Assembly (NCBI RefSeq): GCF_037963865.1
Contig: NZ_CP150170.1
Span: forward strand, 7,254,001-7,318,000
DNA: 64,000 nucleotides
Reading direction: 5' to 3'
From: Paenibacillus sp. FSL R10-2734
Lineage (GTDB): Bacteria; Bacillota; Bacilli; Paenibacillales; Paenibacillaceae
The notes under the pieces are model-generated. The model was not told the origin of the DNA. It saw nothing but the letters and a program-made list of their open reading frames with translations, and did not search any database. Made by a program: the position numbers and the translations under genes. Below are positions 27,131 through 36,375 of this stretch, piece by piece. Position 1 is the first letter of the stretch. Each line of letters opens with the position of its first letter.

Positions 27131-27265
27131 ACATATCTCTTACCCTAGAGATTTCAGATACATTTTTTACTTAATCCACTTCAATAAACTTTATTTACTT
27201 CTGGTACTTCTCATATATCTGCTACTTCTCTTACAACTCATTCTACTGCCACACTGGATAAGCTC

Positions 27266-28747
27266 CTACTTCTCTGACTTCGCCTTCTCTTCCTGCTCAT
27301 CAAAATAAAGGTTCAACAGCTTCAAGAAGACATTAGGGAACGCATAATTAGCCATGTCCTCACGGCTGATCCAGCGCACTGCTCCGCCATCCTCTGGGCT
27401 AGCGTTACCGTCCTCAAATCTCTCTACGGGAATGCTGCTGTCCACCTCTGGGAACAGCCCCGTATCCGCGTTGTAGACCGCCCGTCCTTCTGCCGCTATC
27501 GGCAGCGGAAGGGCGTCCTCTTCCCTGCAGCGATACACCTGCAGGGTCCACACAATATGGCTGAAGATATGCTCAGCAGCCATCCAGTGCTCCTCAGGCC
27601 GGGCGGAGATCCCGGCCTGTCGCAGTGACCGGCGCAGCCGGTCCAGTGCCGCGGCCTCCGGCAGCCGCGCGCTCTTGGCGCCGCCTTCCGCTGGCGGCGC
27701 CTGCCAGTGCGGCAGCTCCCACATGCGGGCTAACAGCCCGCTTTGTGGCCGCTGCCGGATGAGCACTTGGCCCGCGTGGGCACCGCGGCCCTCGATTAAG
27801 GCCGCCAGCCGCTCCTCTGGGCGCGGCGGCTTGGCCTTGGTCTTGACGGGCAGCGAAGTCTCGCAGCCCGCCAGGCGCGCAGCGCAATGCTCCATCACCG
27901 GGCAGGTTAAGCAGCTCGGTGATTTTGGGGTGCATACGAGCGCCCCAAGCTCCATAAGCGCCTGATTAAAAGAGGCAGCTTCCCCCTCCGGGATCAGCTC
28001 AGCCGCCAGGTGCTCCATTTTCACGCGGGTGGGTCCCTTAGCGATATCGTCCTCGATGAGGAAGTATCGGGACAACACCCGCATCACATTACCGTCCACC
28101 GCGGGTTCCGGCCGGTTAAACGCGATACTAAGGATGGCCCCTGCTGTGTAAGGTCCCACTCCCTTTAAGCTGAATACCGCCTCACGGTCGTTCGGCACCT
28201 GCCCACCATAAAGCACCTTTACCTGCTTGGCTGCATGCTGTATATTACGCGCACGGGAATAATAACCTAAGCCTTCCCAGCACTTAAGCACGTCTTCTTC
28301 AGGGGCGTCAGCGAGTGACTCCACCGTCGGAAATCGTTCAATAAAACGATTAAAATAAGGGATCACCGTGTCTACCCTTGTCTGCTGCAGCATGATTTCA
28401 GAGATCCAAATATAATAAGGATTGCGGTGTCTGCGCCATGGCAAATCCCGTTTCTGCCCTTGATACCACTCCAGCAAATGATAACTGAAATATTGCTTAG
28501 CCTCCCGCAGCTCCTGATCTTGTTTATCTTGTCCTTCCTTTAAATCGATCTGTACTTTTTGTTCACACTGATCTTGTTTATCTTGTCCTTCTTTAATATC
28601 GAGCTGTTTTTGTACTTCATCTTGATCTTTCAAAGCTTGTCCTTCTTTTAAATCTCGCCCTTCTTCTTGTTCCTGCAAATCCTGTCGTTTTTCCCGTTTT
28701 TCTAGTTCTTCTCGTTCTCGTTGACCTTGTAAATCTTGTTGTGTCAT
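27266..28747 (-). CDS. mutY: A/G-specific adenine glycosylase with an unusual N-terminal repeat extension
   Basis: A 493-residue DNA repair glycosylase that removes A opposite 8-oxoguanine. The core starts near residue 83: LPWRRHRNPYYIWISEIMLQQ with catalytic Glu117, the HhH LKGVGPYTAGAILSIAF, VDGNVMRVLSRYF with the catalytic Asp, and the [4Fe-4S] motif C-x6-C-x2-C-x5-C (CTPKSPSCLTCPVMEHC). A NUDIX-like 8-oxoG-sensing domain ends it. The first ~80 residues are Gln/Lys/Asp/Glu-rich repeats (KEGQDKQDQ twice, KEGQALKDQ once) not found in the usual ~350-residue family. Start: ATG 28747, AAGGAGAG 5 nt upstream. Bases 27590-27990, the linker and NUDIX part, are much more GC-rich than their surroundings. 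It lies 37 bp after acpS. Confidence 0.94.
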   Translation of the reverse strand: MTQQDLQGQREREELEKREKRQDLQEQEEGRDLKEGQALKDQDEVQKQLDIKEGQDKQDQCEQKVQIDLKEGQDKQDQELREAKQYFSYHLLEWYQGQKRDLPWRRHRNPYYIWISEIMLQQTRVDTVIPYFNRFIERFPTVESLADAPEEDVLKCWEGLGYYSRARNIQHAAKQVKVLYGGQVPNDREAVFSLKGVGPYTAGAILSIAFNRPEPAVDGNVMRVLSRYFLIEDDIAKGPTRVKMEHLAAELIPEGEAASFNQALMELGALVCTPKSPSCLTCPVMEHCAARLAGCETSLPVKTKAKPPRPEERLAALIEGRGAHAGQVLIRQRPQSGLLARMWELPHWQAPPAEGGAKSARLPEAAALDRLRRSLRQAGISARPEEHWMAAEHIFSHIVWTLQVYRCREEDALPLPIAAEGRAVYNADTGLFPEVDSSIPVERFEDGNASPEDGGAVRWISREDMANYAFPNVFLKLLNLYFDEQEEKAKSEK

Positions 28748-28784
28748 TGTAACTCTCCTTGCCCCTCTATAATCACCGTTCAAT

Positions 28785-29183
28785 TCATGAACCTAGCTCC
28801 TCCACGACCGCAAAGGCTGAAGCCAAATTACGGCCATGTGTTATCGTAAGATGAATGGTATACTTCTGTCCTTCAGGCAGACCTAATCTGCTCCAGGCTT
28901 CGCACGATAAGGTTACTTCTGGCTTACCTTTATGGTCAGGTAATATCTCAATATCCTGAAAACCAACTACATTACCGATGCCACAGCCTAAGGCCTTCAC
29001 AACGGCTTCCTTGGCAGCAAAGCGCCCAGCTACGAACTCAGCCAACCTTCCGCCTCGTTGCTCAGCAAGCTGGTACTCTTGCTCCGTTAGGACGCGTTGG
29101 TTAAATTTCTTTCCCATTCCCCTATGCATTACCTCTGAGATTCGTTCAATTTCTAACACATCATGTCCGATTCCGTAAATCAA
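28785..29183 (-). CDS. acpS: Holo-[acyl-carrier-protein] synthase
   Basis: A 132-residue phosphopantetheinyl transferase that attaches the 4'-phosphopantetheine arm of CoA to acyl carrier protein. Metal-binding GIGHDVLEIERI and GRFAAKEAVVKALG are the family signatures; LTITHGRNLASAFAVVE closes it. The start is TTG 29183 with AAGGAG 9 nt upstream. It is probably the first gene of an acpS-mutY operon. Confidence 0.96.
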   Translation of the reverse strand: MIYGIGHDVLEIERISEVMHRGMGKKFNQRVLTEQEYQLAEQRGGRLAEFVAGRFAAKEAVVKALGCGIGNVVGFQDIEILPDHKGKPEVTLSCEAWSRLGLPEGQKYTIHLTITHGRNLASAFAVVEELGS

Positions 29184-29389
29184 AATTTCACGCTCCTTAT
29201 GGACGTGTATCCTATACTACTTCAATAATGGTATGATCATTATACAGGTCATTCATTTCAATTTTTAATTATAGTCCTATAAGATTCTTTCTGCTATCTT
29301 AAAAGAAAATGCTTTGGAAGTCTATCCAGCGCCTTCGTGATGGACTTGCTAATTTACTTCATTTTTATATATAGAGAGGGGATTTCCCT

Positions 29390-30211
29390 ATGAAGCATCG
29401 TAATTTCGAAATACCTGCCGGAGAAGATGCTGTTCTCCGCTGTTCGCACTTTCCTGCCAAAGGAGTGCCTAAGAGCCTTATCGTTATTGCACACGGTTAC
29501 AAGGGCTTCAAAGATTGGGGGATGTTTCCTTACATAGCCACTGTTCTCAGCCAAGATCATGAAGTGATCACCTTCAATTTCTCTCATGCTGGAATCGGAG
29601 AGGATCTGCTGCATTTTAATGAGCTTGAGAAATTCGCCCGCAACACCTTTCGACGTGAGCTGAAGGATATGGAGATCCTATTGTCCTATCTTAGCCAGCA
29701 CCCGAAATTTGGCAGCCTGCCCTTATTCCTTCTTGGCCACAGTCTCGGAGGGGGTATTTGTCTGGTCTACACGCTTGACCATCCCAATGAAGTTAGCGGG
29801 GTCATCTCCTGGAACGGGGTTACGAAGCTAGATTTGCTGACGGAAGAACAAAAGCAGGAAATGAAGGAAAGAGGTCGAACCCATGTCCTTAATGGGCGTA
29901 CTGGCCAACAAATGCCGCTGGATGCTGTTATTTTAGAAGATATGGAGAAGCATAAAGAACGTTATAACATCCTTGAACGTATGAAGACAGCAACCTTCCC
30001 GGTTGTTCTTATTCAAGGCAGTCAGGATGGAGCACATCTTCGGCAAGGATCTGAGCAGCTTACCAAGCTTCGACCGGATATTAACTGGGTGCAGATTCCT
30101 GAGGGTAATCATACCTTCTGCACTGTGCATCCTTTTGCCGGCACTACTCCACAATTGGAGCTTGCGATTGCCGCAACAACTAATTTCATCAATCAGACGC
30201 TAGCTGAGTAA
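29390..30211 (+). CDS. Alpha/beta hydrolase
   Basis: A 273-residue cytoplasmic serine hydrolase. Elements seen: oxyanion region IVIAHGYKGFKDWG, nucleophile elbow LLGHSLGGGICLVY, acid-bearing LIQGSQDGAHL and the terminal histidine PEGNHTFCTVHPF. It resembles dienelactone-hydrolase-like or acyl-aminoacyl-peptidase-like small hydrolases; substrate unknown. ATG 29390 follows AGAGGGG. It is single and convergent with nadE. Confidence 0.88.
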   Translation: MKHRNFEIPAGEDAVLRCSHFPAKGVPKSLIVIAHGYKGFKDWGMFPYIATVLSQDHEVITFNFSHAGIGEDLLHFNELEKFARNTFRRELKDMEILLSYLSQHPKFGSLPLFLLGHSLGGGICLVYTLDHPNEVSGVISWNGVTKLDLLTEEQKQEMKERGRTHVLNGRTGQQMPLDAVILEDMEKHKERYNILERMKTATFPVVLIQGSQDGAHLRQGSEQLTKLRPDINWVQIPEGNHTFCTVHPFAGTTPQLELAIAATTNFINQTLAE

Positions 30212-30243
30212 TTCTTCTATAGTCCACCCAGCTCACAAAATAT

Positions 30244-30294
30244 CCCCACAAAGTGAGGCTTTGCTTTGATGAGTACTTTCTGATATGTTAAAAA
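30244..30294. repeat. Dispersed intergenic repeat, deleted copy
   Basis: CCCCACAAAGTGAGGC and its flank up to GTACT, plus TTCTGATATGTTAAAAA, match the copy at 41535-41619, but the middle segment including the right arm of the hairpin is missing. The junction lies at a short TACT direct repeat present at both ends of the missing segment in the longer copy. Confidence 0.8.
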
Positions 30295-30336
30295 CCGCCG
30301 CGAGTTCTGCTACTACGCAGACCCGTGGCGGTTTCT
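30291..30336. terminator. Bidirectional terminator between the hydrolase gene and nadE
   Basis: AAACCGCC and GGCGGTTT pair, with additional inner pairing (CTGC/GCAG). On the minus strand it ends GGCGGTTTTTAAC, serving nadE; the plus strand has a weaker TTTCTAG. Confidence 0.75.
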
Positions 30337-30349
30337 AGTTCAAACTATT

Positions 30350-31159
30350 CTAAATCCCAGGAATGACATTGCGCTTATGCGCCGTTCTCCGGTAATAATT
30401 CTCGAGTTTCTCCGCTACCTCAGGGTTAACCTGCTTACCTTCCAGATAGTCACTATTATCGTCATAAGTAATACCCAGCTCGGTTTCATCCGTCTGCCCC
30501 GGCCACAATCCTGCCGTAGGTGCTTTAGTGACAATATCCGCTGGCACACCAATATGAGCAGCTAATTGACGAACCTGACGTTTGTTAAGTGTAGATAGAG
30601 GTGTGATATCTACAGCTCCATCTCCCCACTTGGTGTAGAAGCCTGTAATGGCTTCGGAAGCATGATCTGTTCCCACTACAATCAGATTGTTCTCAAAAGA
30701 GAGTGCATATTGCATAACCATGCGTGTTCTCGCTTTAACATTTCCCTTGCCTTGATGCGTCATGTGGCGATGCTGGCCTAATGACTTCAGGCTATGCTCA
30801 ACTTCAAGCGCAATTTCATTTACAGCTTCCTCAATATTAGTCTCCACTGTATGGGTCAGATTAAAAGCTTTAGCGACATCATAACTGTGCTGGATATCCT
30901 CTTGAACACCATATGGCTGGAATACGCCCAGCGTAATATACTCTGTACCTTCCTGTGCCGACAGCTCGTCCGTAGCCTGTTTACATAAACCCGCAGCTAC
31001 CGCACTGTCCACCCCACCACTAATGGCGATCAATAATCCCTTGGCACCTGCCTTAAGCACGTACGATTTTAAGAAATCAACTCGTTTACGTACCTCTGCT
31101 TCTACATCAATCGTTGGCTTCACGCCAAGATCAGCAATAATTTCTTCCTGTAAACTCAC
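30350..31159 (-). CDS. nadE: Ammonia-dependent NAD+ synthetase
   Basis: A 269-residue enzyme that amidates deamido-NAD with NH3 and ATP. The N-type ATP-pyrophosphatase P-loop LLIAISGGVDSAVAAGL, VVGTDHASEAITGFYTKWGDGAVDI and the C-terminal HKRNVIPGI are diagnostic. It lacks a glutaminase domain, so it uses free ammonia. I prefer GTG 31159 (VSLQEEIIADLGVKPTID aligns with the start of the Bacillus enzyme and GGGGTG lies upstream); GTG 31168 is the alternative. Monocistronic. Confidence 0.94.
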   Translation of the reverse strand: MSLQEEIIADLGVKPTIDVEAEVRKRVDFLKSYVLKAGAKGLLIAISGGVDSAVAAGLCKQATDELSAQEGTEYITLGVFQPYGVQEDIQHSYDVAKAFNLTHTVETNIEEAVNEIALEVEHSLKSLGQHRHMTHQGKGNVKARTRMVMQYALSFENNLIVVGTDHASEAITGFYTKWGDGAVDITPLSTLNKRQVRQLAAHIGVPADIVTKAPTAGLWPGQTDETELGITYDDNSDYLEGKQVNPEVAEKLENYYRRTAHKRNVIPGI

Positions 31160-31329
31160 AAACCACACCCCGTTCCATCAGAAATGGTTCCATATCCATC
31201 AAAATATCCATACCAAGTGAAGCGCTAAGCTTCTAAGTGTATTCTATCCCATTATCGCTCTTATATTTTGAAAAATCCCGCATACAGCCGAATTACCGAC
31301 TGATGCGAGATTATATGGAATAACTTTTT

Positions 31330-31764
31330 TTACTTGCACAAACGATTGAAGACTTCTGTCAATTCAGCAGCAATTTCAGCAGACGAACGATTTTCTACAC
31401 TATGACGTTCAATAAAATGAACGAGCTCTCCATCCTTCATCAATGCGATGGAAGGTGAAGATGGCGGATAAGGAGCAAAATATTCACGTGCTTTGGCAGT
31501 GGCTTCTTTCTCTTGACCTGCAAACACTGTGAACAAGTGATCCGGAGTGATCTCATTTTGCAATGCCTGAGCTACACCAGGACGACATTGTCCAGCGGCA
31601 CAACCACAGACCGAATTCACGACTACAAGAGCCGTACCTTTTGCGGTAGGAAGAGTGGCTTCCACCTCTTCTGGAGTCATAAGCTCCTGAAACCCAATGC
31701 TTGTCAGGTCATCACGCATAGGTTGAATCGAATCTCTCATATATTGATTAAAAGACATGGACAT
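31330..31764 (-). CDS. Bacilliredoxin, BrxA/BrxB (YphP/YqiW) family
   Basis: A 144-residue thioredoxin-fold protein, the same length as Bacillus BrxA. It removes bacillithiol from S-bacillithiolated proteins through the CGC motif in VNSVCGCAAGQCRPG; YFAPYPPSSPSIALMKDG is the conserved cis-Pro region. I start it at ATG 31764 (MSMSFNQYMRDSIQPM) with GGAG upstream, which aligns with the family N-terminus; longer frames add 15 unmatched residues. It implies that the organism makes bacillithiol. Confidence 0.93.
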   Translation of the reverse strand: MSMSFNQYMRDSIQPMRDDLTSIGFQELMTPEEVEATLPTAKGTALVVVNSVCGCAAGQCRPGVAQALQNEITPDHLFTVFAGQEKEATAKAREYFAPYPPSSPSIALMKDGELVHFIERHSVENRSSAEIAAELTEVFNRLCK

Positions 31765-31880
31765 TTCTCTGCACTCTCCTTCACTAATTACTGTTTTGTC
31801 AGATAACATTACAGCAGTACTTACTAACTTTATTATACATTCATACTCTGTGAAAGCAAGAGATGCTGCAGTAGCCTGAT

Positions 31881-33602
31881 TTAATCTGCAAGTACAACTC
31901 CGCTATATTCTTCCTTTACTAAAGGGAAGGAGATGGTAAATACCGTACCTTCTCCTTCTACAGACTCTACATTTATTTTACCGTTATGCCGTTCCACAAT
32001 ACCGAGACACAAGGATAACCCTAGACCCGTCCCCTCCCTTTTCGTTGTAAAAAAGGGTGAGAATAACATCTCTCGTTGACTTTCCGACATGCCGATCCCT
32101 CTATCTCTTACAATCAGCTCCACTTTATCCTGTGTACTATGTGTTTCCAGTGTCAGAACCCCCTTGGGTCCCATAGCCTCCATGCCGTTGCGTCCTAAAT
32201 TAAGGATGAGCTGCTTTATTTCCCGAACGTTTAAATCCAGTTCATGAATAGATGCGTTCAGCTTTAGCTCAACACTTTGACCACGAAGATTAGCATCAGC
32301 CCACAATAGCGGACTAACTTCTTCTATAATCCGGTGTAATAGCACCTTTTCCTTATCCGAAATCCGGCTCTGCGCCAGTGATAGAAAATCATTAATAATA
32401 CTATTCGCCCGATCCAGCTCCTCGAGCACGATCTGATAATAAGAATCCAAATCATCCGAACTTTTTTCTCTCATCAGCTGCAAAAACCCACGAACTACCG
32501 CCATAGGATTACGAATCTCATGGGTAATTCCAGCGGCCATCTGTCCTACTAAACTCAAGCGTTCCACATGATCCAGCTCTGAGCGGAGTTTTACTTCACT
32601 AGTAATATCCTGTGCAATGAGTACCACTCCACCAGATAATTCTGTGTTCGTATTCACTAGCGGTGCTGAATAAATTTGGTAAATCCGCGAGTCGTGAAGC
32701 ATTCGTTCATGGGAACGTCGTTTGGTGCGGATGTTATCCCGTACCCGCTTATATGCCTCAGCATCCGCTGAACCGTTAAAAAATTCCCTAACCGGCTTGC
32801 CAATAATATCTTCCCTTAACAAATTGGGATAATGAGTCCTTATCATTCCCAGCATACAATCATTAAGATCGGTTACAACTCCGTGATCATCCAAGGACAT
32901 AATACTGAGGGGCACTACATTTGTAATCTGTTGCAGCTTCTCAGACTCCCACTGAAAATTATCACTTATACTTTCCTTATGTACTTTAGTCCGCCATCTA
33001 CTCCAGACCATTTCAACAAAATAAACAAAAATCCCACCTAGCGCAATGGTGCAAAATAGATACAAAGTAATCAAAAGTGACTCGCCAGAATGGGCTTCAT
33101 ATATATTTTCCCCACCTATAATAGGTACAAGCGCAATAAACAACATATTCGGACAAAGAACCATCCATAACATACCTATCTTCTCTACCACTGTGCCTTT
33201 CTTAAAAGGCTTAGCTAGCCCAAACAGCAACGGATATAATAATATTCCTGAATTTAATATCATACTACTTATTCCTGTTGGCTCGGCAATGAATATATTA
33301 CAGATAAGCAAATAGATGGACAGCAGAATGCCTGAACGTACACTTCCATATAAAATACCGATATAAGCAGGGATCATTCCTAAATTCAAATAAGCAACAC
33401 CGAATAAAGTCGTTGAAAGAAGAGAGCATAGGAGCAGACTTAGTGTGCACGCGAAAACCAAAAAGGTTTGATTATCCGGGAATCCATCTTTTTTCCGAGC
33501 TGCAAACCCTCGGTCCACCCACCAATGAATCAGAAAAAGAAAGGAGCATGCTGCCGATATTTGCAATAATATATCCTTAATTGCGTCAATAATTACAATC
33601 AC
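31881..33602 (-). CDS. Membrane sensor histidine kinase, KinB-like
   Basis: A 573-residue kinase. About six transmembrane helices (residues 12-200) resemble the 5TM-LYT type sensing module. A PAS domain follows (about 222-340, IMSLDDHGVVTDLNDCMLGMI), then HisKA with MAAGITHEIRNPMAVVRGF (His361) and a HATPase domain with LILNLGRNGMEAMG, VRDRGIGMS, FTTKREGTGLGLSL. No response regulator is adjacent, as for sporulation phosphorelay kinases that act on Spo0F. The start is uncertain: GTG 33602 lacks a well-spaced ribosome site, and TTG 13 codons in has AAGGA. Confidence 0.88.
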   Translation of the reverse strand: MIVIIDAIKDILLQISAACSFLFLIHWWVDRGFAARKKDGFPDNQTFLVFACTLSLLLCSLLSTTLFGVAYLNLGMIPAYIGILYGSVRSGILLSIYLLICNIFIAEPTGISSMILNSGILLYPLLFGLAKPFKKGTVVEKIGMLWMVLCPNMLFIALVPIIGGENIYEAHSGESLLITLYLFCTIALGGIFVYFVEMVWSRWRTKVHKESISDNFQWESEKLQQITNVVPLSIMSLDDHGVVTDLNDCMLGMIRTHYPNLLREDIIGKPVREFFNGSADAEAYKRVRDNIRTKRRSHERMLHDSRIYQIYSAPLVNTNTELSGGVVLIAQDITSEVKLRSELDHVERLSLVGQMAAGITHEIRNPMAVVRGFLQLMREKSSDDLDSYYQIVLEELDRANSIINDFLSLAQSRISDKEKVLLHRIIEEVSPLLWADANLRGQSVELKLNASIHELDLNVREIKQLILNLGRNGMEAMGPKGVLTLETHSTQDKVELIVRDRGIGMSESQREMLFSPFFTTKREGTGLGLSLCLGIVERHNGKINVESVEGEGTVFTISFPLVKEEYSGVVLAD

Positions 33603-33780
33603 ACCCCAAAATGGACAAATTGCCCTACATGACTAGATTAAAGCACAGGATCACTCTCCTGACAACGATTATCATTAAGCAGGGTGACAAGACTGGTTAC
33701 ATGAGAGTCAGAATGGTATGATTCCGTTAGGAAAACACGGAGTATCACCCGTGTCTTAACATGTAAAGGAGTAAAATTTC

Positions 33781-35049
33781 ATGAGCAACTACGATGTGAT
33801 CGTTATAGGGGGCGGCCCTTCGGGATTGATGGCAAGCGTGGCCGCAGCAGAACACGGAGCATCCGTACTACTAATCGACAAGGGAGCCAAGCTAGGACGA
33901 AAGCTCGGGATATCTGGTGGCGGGCGCTGTAATGTAACGAACGTCAAGGAGAGAGATGAGTTAATCTCCCATATCCCGGGAAACGGACGTTTTTTGTATA
34001 GCGCCTTCGACCATTTTAATAATCAGGACATCATTGCCTTTTTTGAAGGCTTAGGTATTGCACTAAAGGAAGAAGACAACGGACGGATGTTTCCCGTCTC
34101 AGATAAGGCCTCCAGCGTCGTCTCCGCCTTGATTAGCAAAGTACGAAGTCTAGGCGTGCAGATTATGACGGACAGCCCTGTTTCGGAAGTGCTATATAAT
34201 GAAGGTGCTGTTAAAGGAGTTCGGCTGATCTCTGGCAAGTCGTTCTCCTGCTCTGCTGTCATCATCGCTACTGGAGGGAAGTCTGTACCACAAACCGGTT
34301 CGACTGGAGATGGCTATCCTTGGGCGGAAGCCGCAGGACATACAATTACGGAGCTGTTCCCAACTGAGGTTCCGATACTTTCACGTGAAGAATGGATCAA
34401 GTCTGGAGAGCTGCAAGGAATATCACTACGCGACGTGGCGCTTACAGTCTGGAATCCTAAAGGAAAGAAAGTCATCTCTCATCGTGGAGATATGATTTTC
34501 ACCCATTTTGGATTATCCGGCCCAATTGCACTACGCTGCAGCCAATTTCTGAGACAGGTCCAGCGTAAGTCAGGGACAGACACTGTTGAGATGTCCATTG
34601 ATCTCTTCCCTGACCTGAGCTCACAAGAAGTTGAATCACTGCTGCAGGACAAGCTGGAGCAGGAGCCGAAAAAAGCGATTCGTAATTCGCTGAAGGGGCT
34701 GCTGCCAGAACGTCTCATCCCCCTCTTGTTAACTAAAGCTGACCTAGATGGAGATATAACAGGCCATCATGTATCCAAGAATGGATTGCTTGCTCTAACA
34801 GGTAACTTGAAACGGATGCCCGTTTATGTTCACGGTACCCGTTCCCTGTCCGAAGCCTTTGTTACGGGCGGCGGTGTAAATCTGAAGGAGATCGATCCCA
34901 AAAGGATGGAATCAAAGCTTATGCCGGGGCTATTCTTCTGTGGGGAGATCCTAGATATTCATGGCTACACTGGTGGTTACAATATAACTGCCGCCTTCTC
35001 TACTGGTTATACAGCAGGCAAACATGCCGCTGACCTTCGACTTAGCTAA
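33781..35049 (+). CDS. FAD-dependent oxidoreductase, BaiN/HI0933 (YtfP) family
   Basis: A 422-residue flavoprotein. The N-terminal dinucleotide-binding DVIVIGGGPSGLMASVAAAEHG is cited here only by its core GGGPSGLMAS. GRKLGISGGGRCNVTN is the family signature, and GGGVNLKEID plus GEILDIHGYTGGYN complete the C-terminal FAD contact. Proteins of this family include a bile-acid reductase, but most are uncharacterised. ATG 33781 has AAAGGAG upstream. Divergent from the kinase gene, and convergent with ecsB across a perfect bidirectional terminator. Confidence 0.92.
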   Translation: MSNYDVIVIGGGPSGLMASVAAAEHGASVLLIDKGAKLGRKLGISGGGRCNVTNVKERDELISHIPGNGRFLYSAFDHFNNQDIIAFFEGLGIALKEEDNGRMFPVSDKASSVVSALISKVRSLGVQIMTDSPVSEVLYNEGAVKGVRLISGKSFSCSAVIIATGGKSVPQTGSTGDGYPWAEAAGHTITELFPTEVPILSREEWIKSGELQGISLRDVALTVWNPKGKKVISHRGDMIFTHFGLSGPIALRCSQFLRQVQRKSGTDTVEMSIDLFPDLSSQEVESLLQDKLEQEPKKAIRNSLKGLLPERLIPLLLTKADLDGDITGHHVSKNGLLALTGNLKRMPVYVHGTRSLSEAFVTGGGVNLKEIDPKRMESKLMPGLFFCGEILDIHGYTGGYNITAAFSTGYTAGKHAADLRLS

Positions 35050-35060
35050 TGCGATGCAAC

Positions 35061-35107
35061 TAAAAACAGCGTGACTTGAGAGGCTTCTCAAGTCACGCTG
35101 TTGTTCT
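35061..35107. terminator. Bidirectional terminator with a 17-bp perfect stem
   Basis: AACAGCGTGACTTGAGA (35065-35081) and its complement (35086-35102) flank a GGCT loop; A-run before and TTGTTC after let it act on both strands. Confidence 0.9.
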
Positions 35108-35112
35108 ATCTA

Positions 35113-36375
35113 TCAATCTTTTCCTAATCGAAACGTACCAAATATTCTACTGATAAAGAGACCGACCATGTATCCAACCGGAATGAACAGGATAATTCCC
35201 CACCAACCGTATAAAGTGAGACAGATCAGCGCAGAGGAAATCATTGTAAAGGGAAGCAATAGAATAGGGACCACCTGCATACCCGCTTCAGCTTTTTGTT
35301 CTTTCGTAAACGGAAGGATGCCAATGTAATCATCTCCCGCAAAGAGTGACCAGAACGAGAACAGCCAAAACGTCATGAGAGATGTTAATACTATAAATCC
35401 CAGCCATTTGAATCCCGATGGAATGATAAGGATCGCCACGGCGGACACGGCTGTAAACGCTAAGTAGATCTTCAAATGGGCCGGATTCCGTATGAGTGCC
35501 TTAATCGCTGCTGCAGAGAACCGACTCTCGGCGGTCTTTGATTTAAGCAAAGGCTGTGATTTCCGGAAAATCCACGGCTTATGGCGAGTCGGGCGAGGTT
35601 TATCCAGTACATGGCGGAGCAGTATGGCTGCTATCTTCATCCGCTGCTTGTAGTCCTCTCGCACATCGTTCATAAATGTCCCACGCATCACTAAGCGCTG
35701 CCGGAAAGCGATTATTGCAACGACAGTAAATAGAACCGCACTCAACAATATGAGGAGCGGGCGATCATTCCAAAGGCTAGCTACTCTGAAATAAATAGCG
35801 TTAGGGACGGAGATCGCCAGAAATAGCCACAGCCAGCGACGCCAACCTTGTTTCTGTACTTTTACAAGATGTCCAAGTAACTTAACACACCAGCTACACG
35901 CCAAGGTCAGAGCGAACAGCGCCCATACCTCCGATGACGTCATTTCAAATCCTCGAATCAGAAAAGGCAGTAACAGTGCAAAAGCTACACAGAACTTCAG
36001 CGAGGTTACAATCAGGCTGTAGAGCAATCCACGAAATACGATCGTATTAATCCATCGCTGCCGTTGTCTAAGAAATAATAGATCCCCTTCCTGCAATAGT
36101 AGCACCAATCCCCCGTTGCAGATCAGGAGCACTAATAATGAAGGAATGAGCATAAACGGCAAATTCACACTCCAAGCAGGTAACGCATCGTTCCAGAAGC
36201 CGTAATACAAACGCCCTCCCAGCAATCCACCGGGAATAATAATATATAACAGAACGGTCCAATCAGCCGCCGTACGAATAATAGCGGATTGCTCACGCCA
36301 ATGAGAGAATAGCCGCCGTCTGAATAATTGTTTGGAGTTAGAAAAAGCAAACGCCCGCCGTCCCTGCTTACTCAT
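35113..36375 (-). CDS. ecsB: ABC transporter permease, EcsB family
   Basis: A 420-residue integral membrane protein with eight or so hydrophobic segments (for example TVLLYIIIPGGLLGGRLYYG and LLILLSAVLFTVVAIIAF). EcsB is the membrane partner of EcsA; loss of the pair in Bacillus affects protein secretion, intramembrane proteolysis by RasP and sporulation. ATG 36375 overlaps the ecsA stop (ATGA), so translation is coupled. Confidence 0.88.
   Translation of the reverse strand: MSKQGRRAFAFSNSKQLFRRRLFSHWREQSAIIRTAADWTVLLYIIIPGGLLGGRLYYGFWNDALPAWSVNLPFMLIPSLLVLLICNGGLVLLLQEGDLLFLRQRQRWINTIVFRGLLYSLIVTSLKFCVAFALLLPFLIRGFEMTSSEVWALFALTLACSWCVKLLGHLVKVQKQGWRRWLWLFLAISVPNAIYFRVASLWNDRPLLILLSAVLFTVVAIIAFRQRLVMRGTFMNDVREDYKQRMKIAAILLRHVLDKPRPTRHKPWIFRKSQPLLKSKTAESRFSAAAIKALIRNPAHLKIYLAFTAVSAVAILIIPSGFKWLGFIVLTSLMTFWLFSFWSLFAGDDYIGILPFTKEQKAEAGMQVVPILLLPFTMISSALICLTLYGWWGIILFIPVGYMVGLFISRIFGTFRLGKD

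Noticed and set aside
27594..27965. Long overlapping frames inside mutY on both strands
   Set aside because: They follow from the high local GC content; the mutY frame has the conserved motifs.
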